Of a stretch of 64,000 nt of DNA, positions 35,801 to 47,200 are shown one piece after another (the first letter of the stretch is position 1; every line of letters begins with the position of its first letter). The notes beneath the pieces were generated by a model, which was not told the origin of the DNA, searched no databases, and worked only from the letters and a program-made list of their open reading frames with translations. The position numbers and the translations under genes were made by a program. This stretch comes from Nephromyces sp. MM_2019 (Eukaryota > Apicomplexa > Aconoidasida > Nephromycida), in NCBI GenBank assembly GCA_015657535.1, contig JADHZB010001612.1, positions 1 through 64,000 on the forward strand, in the 5' to 3' direction.

Positions 35801-38800
35801 CATGATGGCAGTGGGGAGAAAGCAATTTAAGCACACTTAAAATATAATAGCTGGTTATGCAGCCATAAAGTCTTCACCTGCATCTCAATAATCTTTCGCT
35901 GTAACTGTAAAGGATCTGCTGGAATTTTTCGGCGGGAAATGCGCTTGTTGATATTCCTTTGGAAGAAGCCTGTCCAAACTTGGAGGGGGGGATCCAAATC
36001 TTTCGGGGCACACAAATCTAGAGTGCGATCAGCGTAGTGTAAGCACAGAAATCTTCCTTCCAACTCCTCTGATATCTTAAATCGCTTTGAGATATTTGAC
36101 CACTGAATCGTAGCGCATGAGTAATCTGCAACTTTTTCAACGCAAAAATAAATCTAAGGGTCAATAACGTAAAAAAAACAAGTTTACAACTAGCTGTAAA
36201 CAAGGCATGCTACCATACATAGGCGCCGACTGTCACATCTAGCATGCCGTCAAGTGGGAGTGACCGGGGTTCTTTTCGCTCGTGAACCGAGCGAACGGCG
36301 CTCCATATCACTCTTGTCAAATCCTGAAGATAAATTGGGGGTTCAGCCAAAGTTCACTTATTAAATCAGCTAAATTCGTGTGGCTGCGCAGAGAATTCTA
36401 CTTTAACGCTCCGAAAATGGTTAGCCTAGTAAATGTTGGAGGAAGCGCTACCTGAGAAATTCTTACTAGGCGGTACTTCACTTTTCCATTTCTGCAATAT
36501 TTCTTGAAAACTGAACCAGTTTTTAATCTTTCTATGTCCTCTATTGAGGGAGCTCGACTTATTGCCGCGGAAGCCCTCCTGGGAATGTGAAGGAATCCGC
36601 TCAATCTTGAATAAACCTGGAAGGAGTAATAAAGAAATATTGTGCACCACCGGCTTACCTAACAAGCCATCAAATTCACATACGATGAGTTTGATAAAGT
36701 TGACAAACCTTATCTGCCTCAGTGAATTCAAGTTTGAACTCTGCTCCAGCTATTCGATCATAGACGCCTTCTAGCCACGAAAGGCCTATATTCGGTTGAT
36801 AGCTTAAGGAGTTGCAGAACTCATGCTTAGTCATTTTCTTTTTTACCTGCAAACATTTTAGACTGTAATTATACCCGGATCCTAGACTGATATAGCAGGA
36901 GTGCAATCAATATATTAATTCCAATAACCTATAATGAAAAAGTTTCTCCGATTGCATAAGCCGTAAAACATTACTGCATACGATATTACACCTCGCATGA
37001 ACTTCAGATTGATTGCTGAACAGGTTAAGTAACAGCATACAAAATCCACACGTAGTAATAAAAAGTAAAACCTGTGGATTGTGTATATCAGTATGCAATA
37101 GAAGAATAGCATACGATAGAAGATGAGCTTGATCTGCATCCAGTTTTTTGGCTTGATTCACTTTAGAATAAAGGCATGCGAACTGATAGAGAATCCTGTA
37201 TAGTTGCTGAGCCTCCCTAAGAAAGAGAACAAATATTCTAGTGCCTAAAGCATACCTACGAAGTAAAGCGCCTCCCAAATTGCAGCTCAGACAAAAACTC
37301 ATAGCATAGGACCATAGTGTAGGTGGCAAAGAATGAAGCTACCTTTTACACTTTCGAATAAAAAAAAATATTTTAATGCTTGGTATTCCCTAATGGCTTA
37401 ATAAATAGAAAGAAATTAATTAGTTTCAATAGATCCGAACTTTAGCTCTCCAGAAAAAATAGTGCTCTCACTCTATTAAATTAAACACATTTTATTAGTC
37501 TGGATATTTGCATGCCAGGAAAATAGCGCACCACAGAGGAAAATGCTTTGAATAAGCTCAAAACTGCCATTTTCTCACTCGTTATCGTAACTTAATTGGT
37601 AAAAATTTCCAGAATTAAATGTTTGATTGATGCTTTAAGTAAGTAGGTTGTTACTTTGTTTCAAGCATTTTTGGTGAATCTCCAAGAACGGATGGATACT
37701 TAAGACGCATAGATACTTTCAGGTATTGTTATTAGTCATACTTTTTTATGCTTAATTCATGCCAAACAATTTTCATTTAATTCAGAGAGCTTGCAGCTGC
37801 AAAAAAGATAATTCACAGTAACTTCAATGGATTGTACTGACTTAGACATTTGCTACCATTGTATTGAATAAAAAAAACGTTATTTGCCTGCGGTTAAGCT
37901 AATGGCATAATACTAGACAGAGTACGAAAAAGTTCAATTGATAGCGTAAATATTACCCTGGGGGCTCAAATTTGCTCAGCATAAGACGGAGAGCAAAGTC
38001 TATTTGTGTATCACTAAAATCATAGAAATGTACAAAATGGCGTAGGACAGCTATGGAAAATTCATCTTCACGTCCTAGAAATTCGCCAACCTGAAAGATC
38101 AAAACCAATTACACCAAGAGCAAAAAATTATTACAGCGTATGGCCTTATGCAATAGTAAGTACAGCAGTGGCTATGATGCCTAAGCTGTGAGCGCATTTG
38201 AATTAAAGAGGACCCGCATTTGAATAAGCAAAGCCTTGTTTAATAATGGAGCAAGAGTAGTGAATATGCATTTTTGAATTTCGCAGTAAAACTGTCTTCC
38301 ATTAGATGTTTAGTAACAAAGAAGTACCTTACGCTTGTCCAAACCACGCTGTTTGAAGAGAAAAGCAGCTACGGACATAGTATTTCGCCTTTCTAATATC
38401 GCATGCTTCTCAAGAAACTCTAGAGCTGAATCTACTCCATGTTGATTAAATATAAGAACTGCCTGATCTATTAGCGCCCTATAAAAAGTCTGTCGCTCAA
38501 TCGCAGCGTTCAGGTCCATGTCAGGATCCCAGGTTTCTTCAGGGCTTGTATCTTGCAAGCGAGATTCCTAAACGATAGAGCCAGACAGCATGAAACAGAT
38601 AGCATATCGTTCTAATTAATGGCCAGATCTTAAATAATTAAATGGTCTATGTTATAGAGCTCTATAAAATAGAATATTTAATTCTTGAAGAAGTCGAATC
38701 TCACTACCGAGAAGCAGCAGCCACGATTTTTACTGCGAAAAAGGCTGTTAAAGAAAAATTAGGTCTAAAATACAGCATGCTTACGTAAGAAGCAACTTCT

Positions 38801-38955
38801 CCAATTATGGGATTTAGTAGCCCCTCAACGGATAACTCGTACTTCCCAGAAAGCGACAGGCCAAGGTTGTGCATTCCTTTGTGGTATTTTCCTAATCTGG
38901 TGTCAGCACACTTCACTGACTTAGTCGCCATAAAGGCTTCCTCGGCGTGACCCAT
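32829..38955 (-). CDS. Sec7-PH-TBC multidomain protein (TBS-type Arf GEF)
   Basis: Thirteen exons join in phase: 38955-38785, 38567-38328, 38090-37957, 37216-37072, 36846-36709, 36616-36452, 36323-36219, 36102-35878, 35223-34806, 34138-33931, 33771-33588, 33361-33200 and 32980-32829; about 815 residues plus an unresolved C-terminus. The Sec7 domain is complete, from AFLFKQRGLDKRK through VGEFLG and FEPPGEAQQLYRI, which carries the catalytic glutamate finger, to LLLHTDIHNPQ and MTKHEFCNSL. It should exchange GDP for GTP on Arf. A PH-type domain follows: KTGSVFKKYCRNGKVKYRLV to CLHYADRTLDLCAP. Then comes a TBC domain: LGIPPSCRAQLWALAIGN, RPDFGCMKGVGNIAG, LPILSKHFKGLEITPDLYLM and RVWDCFILKGE. 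Its YxQ finger reads CMK and no IxxDxxR arginine finger is seen, so Rab-GAP activity may be lost. Least certain are the joins at 36219/36102 and 34806/34138, where an exon may be missing. Confidence 0.92.
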
Positions 38956-40701
38956 TTCTAAAGTCTTCCTGTATTGCTTAGGCTTCAGCTTTCAGTACGC
39001 TTTATCATCGTTATCAATTGTGTGTAAGGTGCTAGTTTCCCTTTTTTTGAAGCTCTATTGAGAAGAAAGGAAAACTAACGTTTAGTAAGCTAGCAAATGT
39101 GTAATAAAGGTAACACTAAACCCCTAGCAAGTGGAGAGCAATGAATTTCTTTACTAACCTAACATGCAAGCTAGATAGCAAGGCAACATCTGCGCTTTAT
39201 CACGAATTCCCACATGATAAGATTATACTGCAAAAATCGGTATTATTCAGTATTCTCAGAAGACAAAGTCCGAGGAATCTCTAAGTTACATGGTTTATTA
39301 TGGTGCACCAGAATAGTTGAAAATCACATAAGCAAAACAGAATACTATCGGCTAATGTTTGACAGGACATATCACAGAGGTTTACTGTTGCATTGGCTAA
39401 GTTTCGAGATAAGGTGTAACACAACTTAAAATCTGAATATTCGTGGAAGTTGGAAGTAAAAAAGCAATTATAATGAGTGCACTTTAAATGCAAAAAAAGT
39501 GAGTAATCACTATAGAATCAAATTTCATTAGCCCACTTGAGTTTGGCAGCGGACTCTCAATCTTGTTAATGGGTCCAATCACTCGGTGTAATTGCGAAGA
39601 GGCATGTATTCCCAAGCAGTAGTAGCATGGAGTTCAACCCGAAATCAAACAGGGCATACTTTTCTGGTCGCAAACAAATGTTGTACAGCGAGTACATTAA
39701 AAGCTGAAATAGCTACGATTCTTGATGAAATGCATTCACCTCACGCTACTAGTATGCTCGCATCCTCACGTTGATACCATTTTCTACAGGCACAGAAATT
39801 TTGGGAGTTGTAGAATTTAAGGTAAAAATTGCTTAACTTTAAAAAGTTCAAATAATTGAAAATCGTAGTTCTACTCCGCCATAATATAATAACGAGAATT
39901 TTGATTTATTCTCAAAAGAGTGGAATGTCCATGTATAAAGCCGTTGACAAGGGCCTACGAGGGCCTATGCTCAATCAGCGAATGAAGCCAAACCATATCA
40001 AAATTTTACGAGCTAAATGTAGCCCAAATACTTCGGCATTGAATTCAGTTATTCTGGAATTGCTAATACAATCTGCCCTCAGCGTAGAAACTTAAACGCT
40101 ACTACTTCTTCTTAAAGTGAACCGGGCTGTCTAATGGATCTACCCTTACTAGGCGATATGGAGCTAAAGTGGCAAACAATGATTTGAAACCTGTAAACCT
40201 CACATAACTTTGCTCCCCAGCTCCGAAAACACAACAAAGGAATATATTAAAAAAATATCGGCAGCGTTCTTCACATTATACAAGATCTATCTTTGATACA
40301 GAAAAAGTTTTGGGCTGGCGCGTTGACTTCCATATCGATATGTTGAGGCCACCACTTGATGCACCGCGAAGCTGACACATGCATATCAACGAGGGAACGT
40401 GTTACGTATTGTTAAATTTTAAGCTAGCACAAAACATATATACTGTAACTGAGCATCACCCTACATGCATAACGTGTGTATAAAAATGGCAGGGATAGTA
40501 GGCGATGTCTCAGACGTCTAAGGAGATTTTTTGGTCAACTAGGCTGATATGTGCTGCACTAGGACGTCAAAATGGCTCCTCATTGAATTCTTTGCCGCTT
40601 CGATTTCTGTTTATTAATTATTACCCAAATTCGGTTCACAAAGCTGGGATATACTTATATCTTTACACAAAAAATCCATACGCATGCGGTGAAACTAACA
40701 A
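38956..40701. other. Region upstream of the Sec7-TBC gene without a supported gene
   Basis: About 1.7 kb between the start of the minus-strand Sec7-TBC gene and the end of the next minus-strand gene. It should include the promoter of the former. Plus-strand frames of 60-79 codons (39,592-39,774; 39,856-40,095; 40,505-40,705) show no domain or splice support. Confidence 0.5.
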
Positions 40702-41504
40702 CTAAACATTTTTCGCGAGCGTTGAGTCGGTGAAGCGAATGTTTTCGTTAATAAAATTCATTATAGTTTTAATGTATTCCACCACTTTTGGGGAGTCTCT
40801 GGCCGGTAAGAGACCCGGCAGCCCTCCGCTATCTTCCTGCACAGCGTATAACTATGAAGCCGTAGGCGAAAGCATAAATTTGCGGCCATTAAAAAGTAAA
40901 GACTTTTAGTATCTGCACGGTGACCTCGTCTTCGATGAAGGCTATTTTTTCACGGAACTTTTGATGTTGTAACTTTTTTCGATAGTGATGGTCATTCGAT
41001 ATTCCAGCGTTGGATTAGACCAATGCACAGCCTTATCAACCGTGGATGTTTTGATTGGTACACCCGGTATGAACATATATAAAGCGATACATCTTAGTCT
41101 CTTAATAAAACTGACTTCTGTGATATGCATTCATAATAAAGTTATTGAGCAAAGAGGGCTACTCTGAAGTGTAGTAGGTCTTACCTGTATCAATTTATGC
41201 ATGGCGCCGCGGTAAAAATATACTCGGCTGCTTTTCAGAGTGCTTGTAGCCTCCTTTTTATTCACTGTTAGGTTTTGAAGGGCCTCCCGGGTTTTACACC
41301 CATACAAAGCGTGTAAAAATCGGTAATGGTAGAAGCTGCTATGAAGCCGCTTGCAGGTTTTTGTTTAATTGGGACATGATAAATCTCGCTGAGCCAGGTT
41401 TAGCAAGTAAGTTAATTTGGATGGCAATTACTTACTATTTTTGGAGACAATCTATATGTTCGGTAATTCGCTACACCTGCTGAGCTAAACTTTCCTGCTG
41501 ACAT
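40702..41504 (-). CDS. Small three-exon gene, about 122 residues, function unknown
   Basis: Three phase-0 exons: 41504-41436 (ATG; gtaagt donor), 41349-41185 (gtaaga donor) and 40836-40702 (gcag acceptor, TAG). The product starts MSAGKFSSAGVANYRTYRLS, continues with RFLHALYGCKTREALQNLTV and SRVYFYRGAMHKLIQ, and ends SPKVVEYIKTIMNFINENIR plus a short tail. It is basic at the N-terminus (possible organelle presequence), mostly helical by composition, and has no membrane segment. No family is recognised. The evidence is three consecutive exons with consensus splice sites, all in phase 0, each open over its full length. The middle exon could be extended by an alternative acceptor. It lies between the Sec7-TBC gene and the DUF1990 gene and is divergent from the latter. 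Confidence 0.65.
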
Positions 41505-42463
41505 GCCTAAGTATCTTTGTCATTATATGGAAAAGATGCATGAGAACTGCGCTGATATCTGGTTATCTACATGGTTCTATTTTAGTAATCGATGGCTTTG
41601 GGTAACTGAAACATATTCCAACTTCATATATGGTGCGTCAATAAGAAGAATGGCGTGAGAGCATCGTGATATTCACGGTTAGCTTATTATCGTATCAATG
41701 CAATGAAGCCTATATTGATTGACACCACGCACTATTTACAACTAGCTGGATATTCTTTCTTATAACTTTTTTGCCCTTGAAAGGCTGCATTTTGACGTGT
41801 CTTTCGCAGTTAAGTGACGGGGTGCTTTATGTATTCTTTGGTGAACTTTACTAAAGCTGTAGTCGTAATGACCCATAGAGGCTTGTGATATTAACTTATG
41901 TTTAGATGTCTGAATTCTTGTTCTCAAAATTTTCTGAAATTATATCAATCTATGAAGACCTCTTATATTATACTTCTTACCGAGTCTTTATGAATCGGTG
42001 TTTACTGTGCTGCTAAGTCGTATTGCTAAAGTCACTACCTTGAAGTCTAGGCAGCTACAAGTTCTCCAGTTGATGGCACTTTGCTCAAGTCACCTAGTGA
42101 ATGACTGAACTTAATAAACTTCCATTTTCAACACCTTATTCTCAGTGCGTAAAGCTGGTACCATCAACCCATAGTTCATTTTACAGCCAACTGGATATTA
42201 GTAAGAATTTTTGAAGAATACTATTTCTTGCACATGAAGGTACAAATATGATTCCGAGCAGCATCGTATTCTTGACAGGGCTCTTTCTACATGAAGAGTG
42301 CTTTACGAAAAGAAAGTTTCTCAACGGTATTCCTGAAACCCCTTGGTTCCTAATAAAGTTTCATCATACGTTTTGTGCATATTTGTGCTGCTCACCTGCT
42401 TTAATAACTTTTTGAAATATTTTTGGATCATTTTATTACTGAATAAACTCCAGTAATAATGTA

Positions 42464-43150
42464 ATGTATCTTTCCAGTGTGCCTATCTATTCAAGAAAAA
42501 AAATATATATAGCATGCCCGTTGAATGCGACTAAACACACCTCCCTCATTTGCAGCTATTCCTACTTTGTACACATAATAGGATCCTGGGTATCTATTGT
42601 TGGAGAGCAATATGATTATGACACTCGAGCTGTAAAAAAGGATGCTTCTAATAAAGAAGGAAATGGACTAGTCGCAGTTTGCTTAAAATTCTTGAACTTG
42701 CGATGGCATAACCACTGCAAGATTTGCTACAGAGTAATCGATACAGAAGTAGAAATACCGGGGGAGTGTCAGCTCTCTCATCGGCGAAAAGCTAAAAGAT
42801 TTGGGAGACCCACTTCTGTTGTATCTGCTATAGGTTATGGTACGCTTAAAGGGCACTTGTTGTCAGGAGAAGAACGCTTTTTAGTGGAATACCAGCGTAA
42901 CAATTATTCACAGTCGGAAAATCGTGGACAAAAGAGTCTTTCAACAGTGGAAAATTCAGAATCTCTTGGCAAGGCAGTGCCGGAAAATGATTCAGTCTGG
43001 TTTGAAATATCCTCATTTTCAAGACCTAGCGGTATTCTAGGTTTTATTTGCCTTCCATTCATACGCTTACTTCAGCGCAAATTCTTAGATGATGTAACCA
43101 ATAAAATGATGAGGCTGGTCCAAAGCAAGATGAAAGAAAGCCAAACTTAG
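42464..43150 (+). CDS. DUF1990/UPF0548 family protein
   Basis: One open exon of 228 codons ends in TAG. Its second half has the DUF1990 signature: AIGYGTLKGHLLSGEERFLV, then VWFEISSFSRPSGILGF and PFIRLLQRKFLDDV, matching the family pattern YGTLxGHxxxGEERFxV...VWYEIxSFSRP...PxxRxxQ. Members are single-domain proteins of plants, bacteria and protists with no established biochemical role. Two oddities appear. About 36 polar residues (SQSENRGQKSLSTVENSESL and more) are inserted between the GEERF and VWFEI strands. The N-terminal family region is poorly matched before GLVAVCLKFLNLRW, so the true 5' exon may lie upstream and this exon may begin at the acceptor before 42,556 (cctcatttgcag) rather than at ATG 42464. 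Family call firm; start uncertain. Confidence 0.88.
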   Translation: MYLSSVPIYSRKKIYIACPLNATKHTSLICSYSYFVHIIGSWVSIVGEQYDYDTRAVKKDASNKEGNGLVAVCLKFLNLRWHNHCKICYRVIDTEVEIPGECQLSHRRKAKRFGRPTSVVSAIGYGTLKGHLLSGEERFLVEYQRNNYSQSENRGQKSLSTVENSESLGKAVPENDSVWFEISSFSRPSGILGFICLPFIRLLQRKFLDDVTNKMMRLVQSKMKESQT

Positions 43151-44257
43151 TCATAGGAAGTTCTACATCGATAAAAACACACACTGCGCAGGAGTTAACA
43201 ATGAGCGTTGGTAATTTGAATTTATTTGTGCATCCACAATACCTGCACCAACCAGTAAATATGCAAGAATCGCAGTGGCTGTGCAAGCTAGAAAGTTGCG
43301 CATTCATACAATCAAATATATCACTTGGTATATGATATAAAAAGCACATCTCAAACCCACTGCAAACCAGTCTTAGATGTGGAGATTTATGTACTATTTT
43401 TGATTTTTCTTGTATAGCAAAACTAAATAGGGATATATTGAGGACGTGAACCGCCTATTCCAAAAGCCTAGTGCATCATGTAAAATTGCGTTTCGCCTTG
43501 CTAGGCTCTCATTCATTGCACGATCTCTGTGTTTATTGAAGTCACTATACATACTAATGGCTACAAAAGCCGAGCAGCAGATCGTGATAGATGCTCGTAG
43601 TATTTTATTTACTGTAGCGGCGCAACCAACTTGAAAAATGCAAGAGCAGCACTAAGGGAGTGCCCGCAACAGATATATGCTATTCCACTTAATTCTTGAA
43701 ATATTTATATTCTTGAATTGTGCTATAAACATATCATATATGAAAGGTATATGTAGTCCGCGTGTCTAAAAGACCTTTTTCGAGGTCAACAACTCTTAAA
43801 ATCAACCATCCAAACCCAAGTTTTTCGGATCTCTTTAGCGACTCGTGGCCACATAAATTGTTTAACCACAAACGTTGCAAGACACGCACAAAATGTCAGA
43901 CGAAATTTGGAACCATATTTTGTAAGGGCTTATAAATATTCTTGTGGTGATTCCATCTCAGTGGTAAGTCACTCAGTGCACTAAATTTTTCTAATCAAAC
44001 GCATCGCCACCCGCACTGCACAAAAATTCTTCAATGTTTTTATTTTTCAATAAAAATACTTATAAAAAAAGCTGCAATGAATCAAGCGGCATTTAATTAT
44101 AATTAAAAGAAGTACAAAATAAAGCCTCACAGTGAGACCGCAGCCACAAAAACGGAATATTCTCTTAAGTTAATACAAAAAACCCGACGGGGTTCAATTC
44201 ATTAGGGATGAATCATATCACGCTATAGTAGCAAAGCGTAATGCTGCTCTCAACATA
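43151..44257. other. Convergent intergenic region
   Basis: About 1.1 kb between the DUF1990 stop and the end of the minus-strand gene of unknown function. It should hold both 3' ends. No further coding evidence on either strand. Confidence 0.5.
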
Positions 44258-47200
44258 CTAGAGGTCTAGCTTATTGCAGGTAGAACAAGTTATTATGGAA
44301 GTAAACTTATCCAATATGAATACGCTCGAAGCACCAATAATATTATGGATAAGGGTACTCCCAAAGCAAGGTAAAAGGAAGGTTACTCGTAGACGAATAT
44401 AAACCTGCAGATCACCAACACCGGCATGAATGGTTGCTCTGTCTACCGGTAATCCTCAAGAGCAATAGCTTTCAACCTGTAAAAATTTATTCCCCCCTAA
44501 TTTACAAGCGATGCAAGGACTAGCAATTCTGTCACCTTCTGCAGCATCCAACTCTACAAGAGTCTCACATTAAACGCAAGCATATTCTGCATGCTGTGAA
44601 AGAAAAGTGAACAATTAGCAGACATCCAGTATCGCAATCAGCGGAAACAAAGCGATCACAGACGAGATAGACCATTACATTCATCCGGGATAAGATATAT
44701 CTTTAAATTAAGTTTGGAGAGTTTCCAAGGTTAACAGGGAAATGGAGAGCCTTCTTCACTATGCTACACATGAGTTGCTTCCAGCAGTGTGGAGGAGAAG
44801 CGTAGGAGTAACGAAGCCCCATATTTATCCTAAAGTGAGATATGTTATGACAAATACATCGAGTAACTATTTGCCATGCACTCTGTACCAAGCATATATA
44901 GAGGTGAATCAGTTTCTGGCCAGCCAATCAATACTACGTTTCCTACGAAGAAATTTCATCTCTGTCAGTTTTTCATCGTCAAGAATGCCATGCAATCGAC
45001 GCATCCTTTCCAGCGACCATAAACGAAGATTGCGTTCCCGCCTTTCTAATTCTAGCCTTTTTGCCCTGACACTTTTAATTAGACTCATGGCTTGTCGCGC
45101 ATCGGCGCACATGCTAATATCTATATCATCCTCGTGCATTATTTGAAAATTTCTTCCAGGGATCCCCAAGTAAGTTGAATACATCACACTGTTCGCAGGC
45201 CTCTGAGAATCCGTAATTATATCCCAGTGTTGACGATTAGGACCAGAAAATCCCTCAAGTCTTTGACAGGTTCGGTAAAAGTTTGCCAATTCTTCAACCA
45301 CTACTCCCTGTGGTTTGCTAGGAGCGGTGTACTTGCTTGGCTCTTCTCCCGTACGCTCGAGGATTTCTGAGAAATTAGGAGCAAGCGCATCACATTTTAT
45401 CACTAAACCACTCGAACCAATCATAAACGGGAACGAACCTGCGTGCGAGATCCAACGCTTTGAATCCACATCTTGTTCTTTTCCAGTAGCACGCTCCAAA
45501 TAAGTAGTATCCCCGGAAGCGGCGCTATCTTGTTCGGGTTCAGTAGGGAAGGGAATGGGAGGGACTCTCAATGGAGGATCCTGAGAAGTAGCTGATTGTA
45601 AATAAAGCAAAAAAGATTTATCTTTCTCCATTTAATGAGCATTTGAAAAACACATGAATGCGCCTTTGTAACGTCCACCCAATTGACAGGGCAAAATGCC
45701 TTGAAAAAAATTTACTCATTAAAAAAAGCATGCACTCACCATTGTCTATATGGAGTTCATTCTATAAAGAAGGCAAAATCTTCTAGCAAATACGCCCAAA
45801 TATAATACAGCATAATGCATGAGCATAAAAGAAACCAGAAAATATCTTGATCGCTTTACAATGCTCAGCAGTGGGGGGTAAACGTGCGCAATGCATCAAG
45901 TACTAGAACATTAGCCAAGGCGCAAGCAGCTGTAAGCTGCCTATCAAGCAATTGCTTCATGTGATTTAACACTATTATTACCATAACACCTACAAGGAAT
46001 AAAATTAAGAGTTCTCAAAAATAAATCGAAGAAAGAAGTAAAATTGTGCATTTCAAGTGCAGATACCAAAATATCAATGTCTCAAATACTTCTAAAATCC
46101 GATGAAATCAGCATAAAATATTATAAATTATGCGGATATCAACTATAGCATCTATCATAGAAGTACAGCATTACTTAGAAAATGGTCTCGAATGCCAATA
46201 TTTTTCAAGCTTCAAAAGATTTTATGCTTCCTCAGTATACTATGGTGCAATAATATATAAAAAGTGTTCACTAGATAAGGCAAGCACTGTTACTGATCTG
46301 GCTTGATATCGCAAAGTTTTACACAGAATTTTACTCAAGAAAAATCAATACTAGCAGCTAGACAAAACTCAGCCGAGTAATTGCCGACAAAAACAATTGA
46401 CGGTACATTTTTTGAACCAAGCAAATTTTTTTAAAACCAGCCAATCAGAGATTGCTCTGCTAAGATAAAAAGGCAGTTAATATATGGTAGTCAGCACGAA
46501 ATTTTTTTCTAAAAATATAATGAAGACACTTTTAAATGCGCTCATGCAAAGTTATTATTTGAAATGCCACAGATGTTTAAAGGATGTAAATAAAAGCACC
46601 TGCAATATTTGCCGCTGCTTTGCTAGCTTGGAACATGGCGCGGCTGCCTAGCGTTTCGGTGTAAACTTTAGGGTTCAAATCGTAAAACAACGTTTGAGGG
46701 GTTAAATTAAGTAACAAGCTCTTCAAATGAGTCCTTATGCCTTCGGCTAAAAATATTTCAAAGTAAAAAAGCAGTAGCACTTCCTTCAATAATCAATAGT
46801 GAAACAAACTTCCACAAAATCTTCAGCATGAAAAAAAGCTCCCAAAAGCAACAGCAGAAGTAATAGTGCTTCAAAGTGATTTACTGCTACAGGAGATCAA
46901 GACAGAAGGCTACTATGCTTTGTGTCGTGTCAGCTCAACATAAAATTTGAACATTGATTACACCATGGCAGTTTGACCAGAGCGAAGGGAGAACAGCTTT
47001 GATTCAAAAAATTAATGATGGTTGCAGCTCTAAAATTGTTAATTATTGCTCAGCAGCATAAATTACAAGGTAAAAACCTTGCAAAATGCCTCCACAAACT
47101 TAATTGATCAGATAGCCCAATTCGAGGATATCATCAAGATTAGCAGTTATCTCTTAAAGTCTTGTTTTGTTCATACGGGAAAGCATCATAGAAGCAAAAG

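Noticed and set aside
44742..45146. Plus-strand frame of 134 codons
   Set aside because: It is the antisense shadow of the 45,591-44,938 exon of the unknown minus-strand gene.
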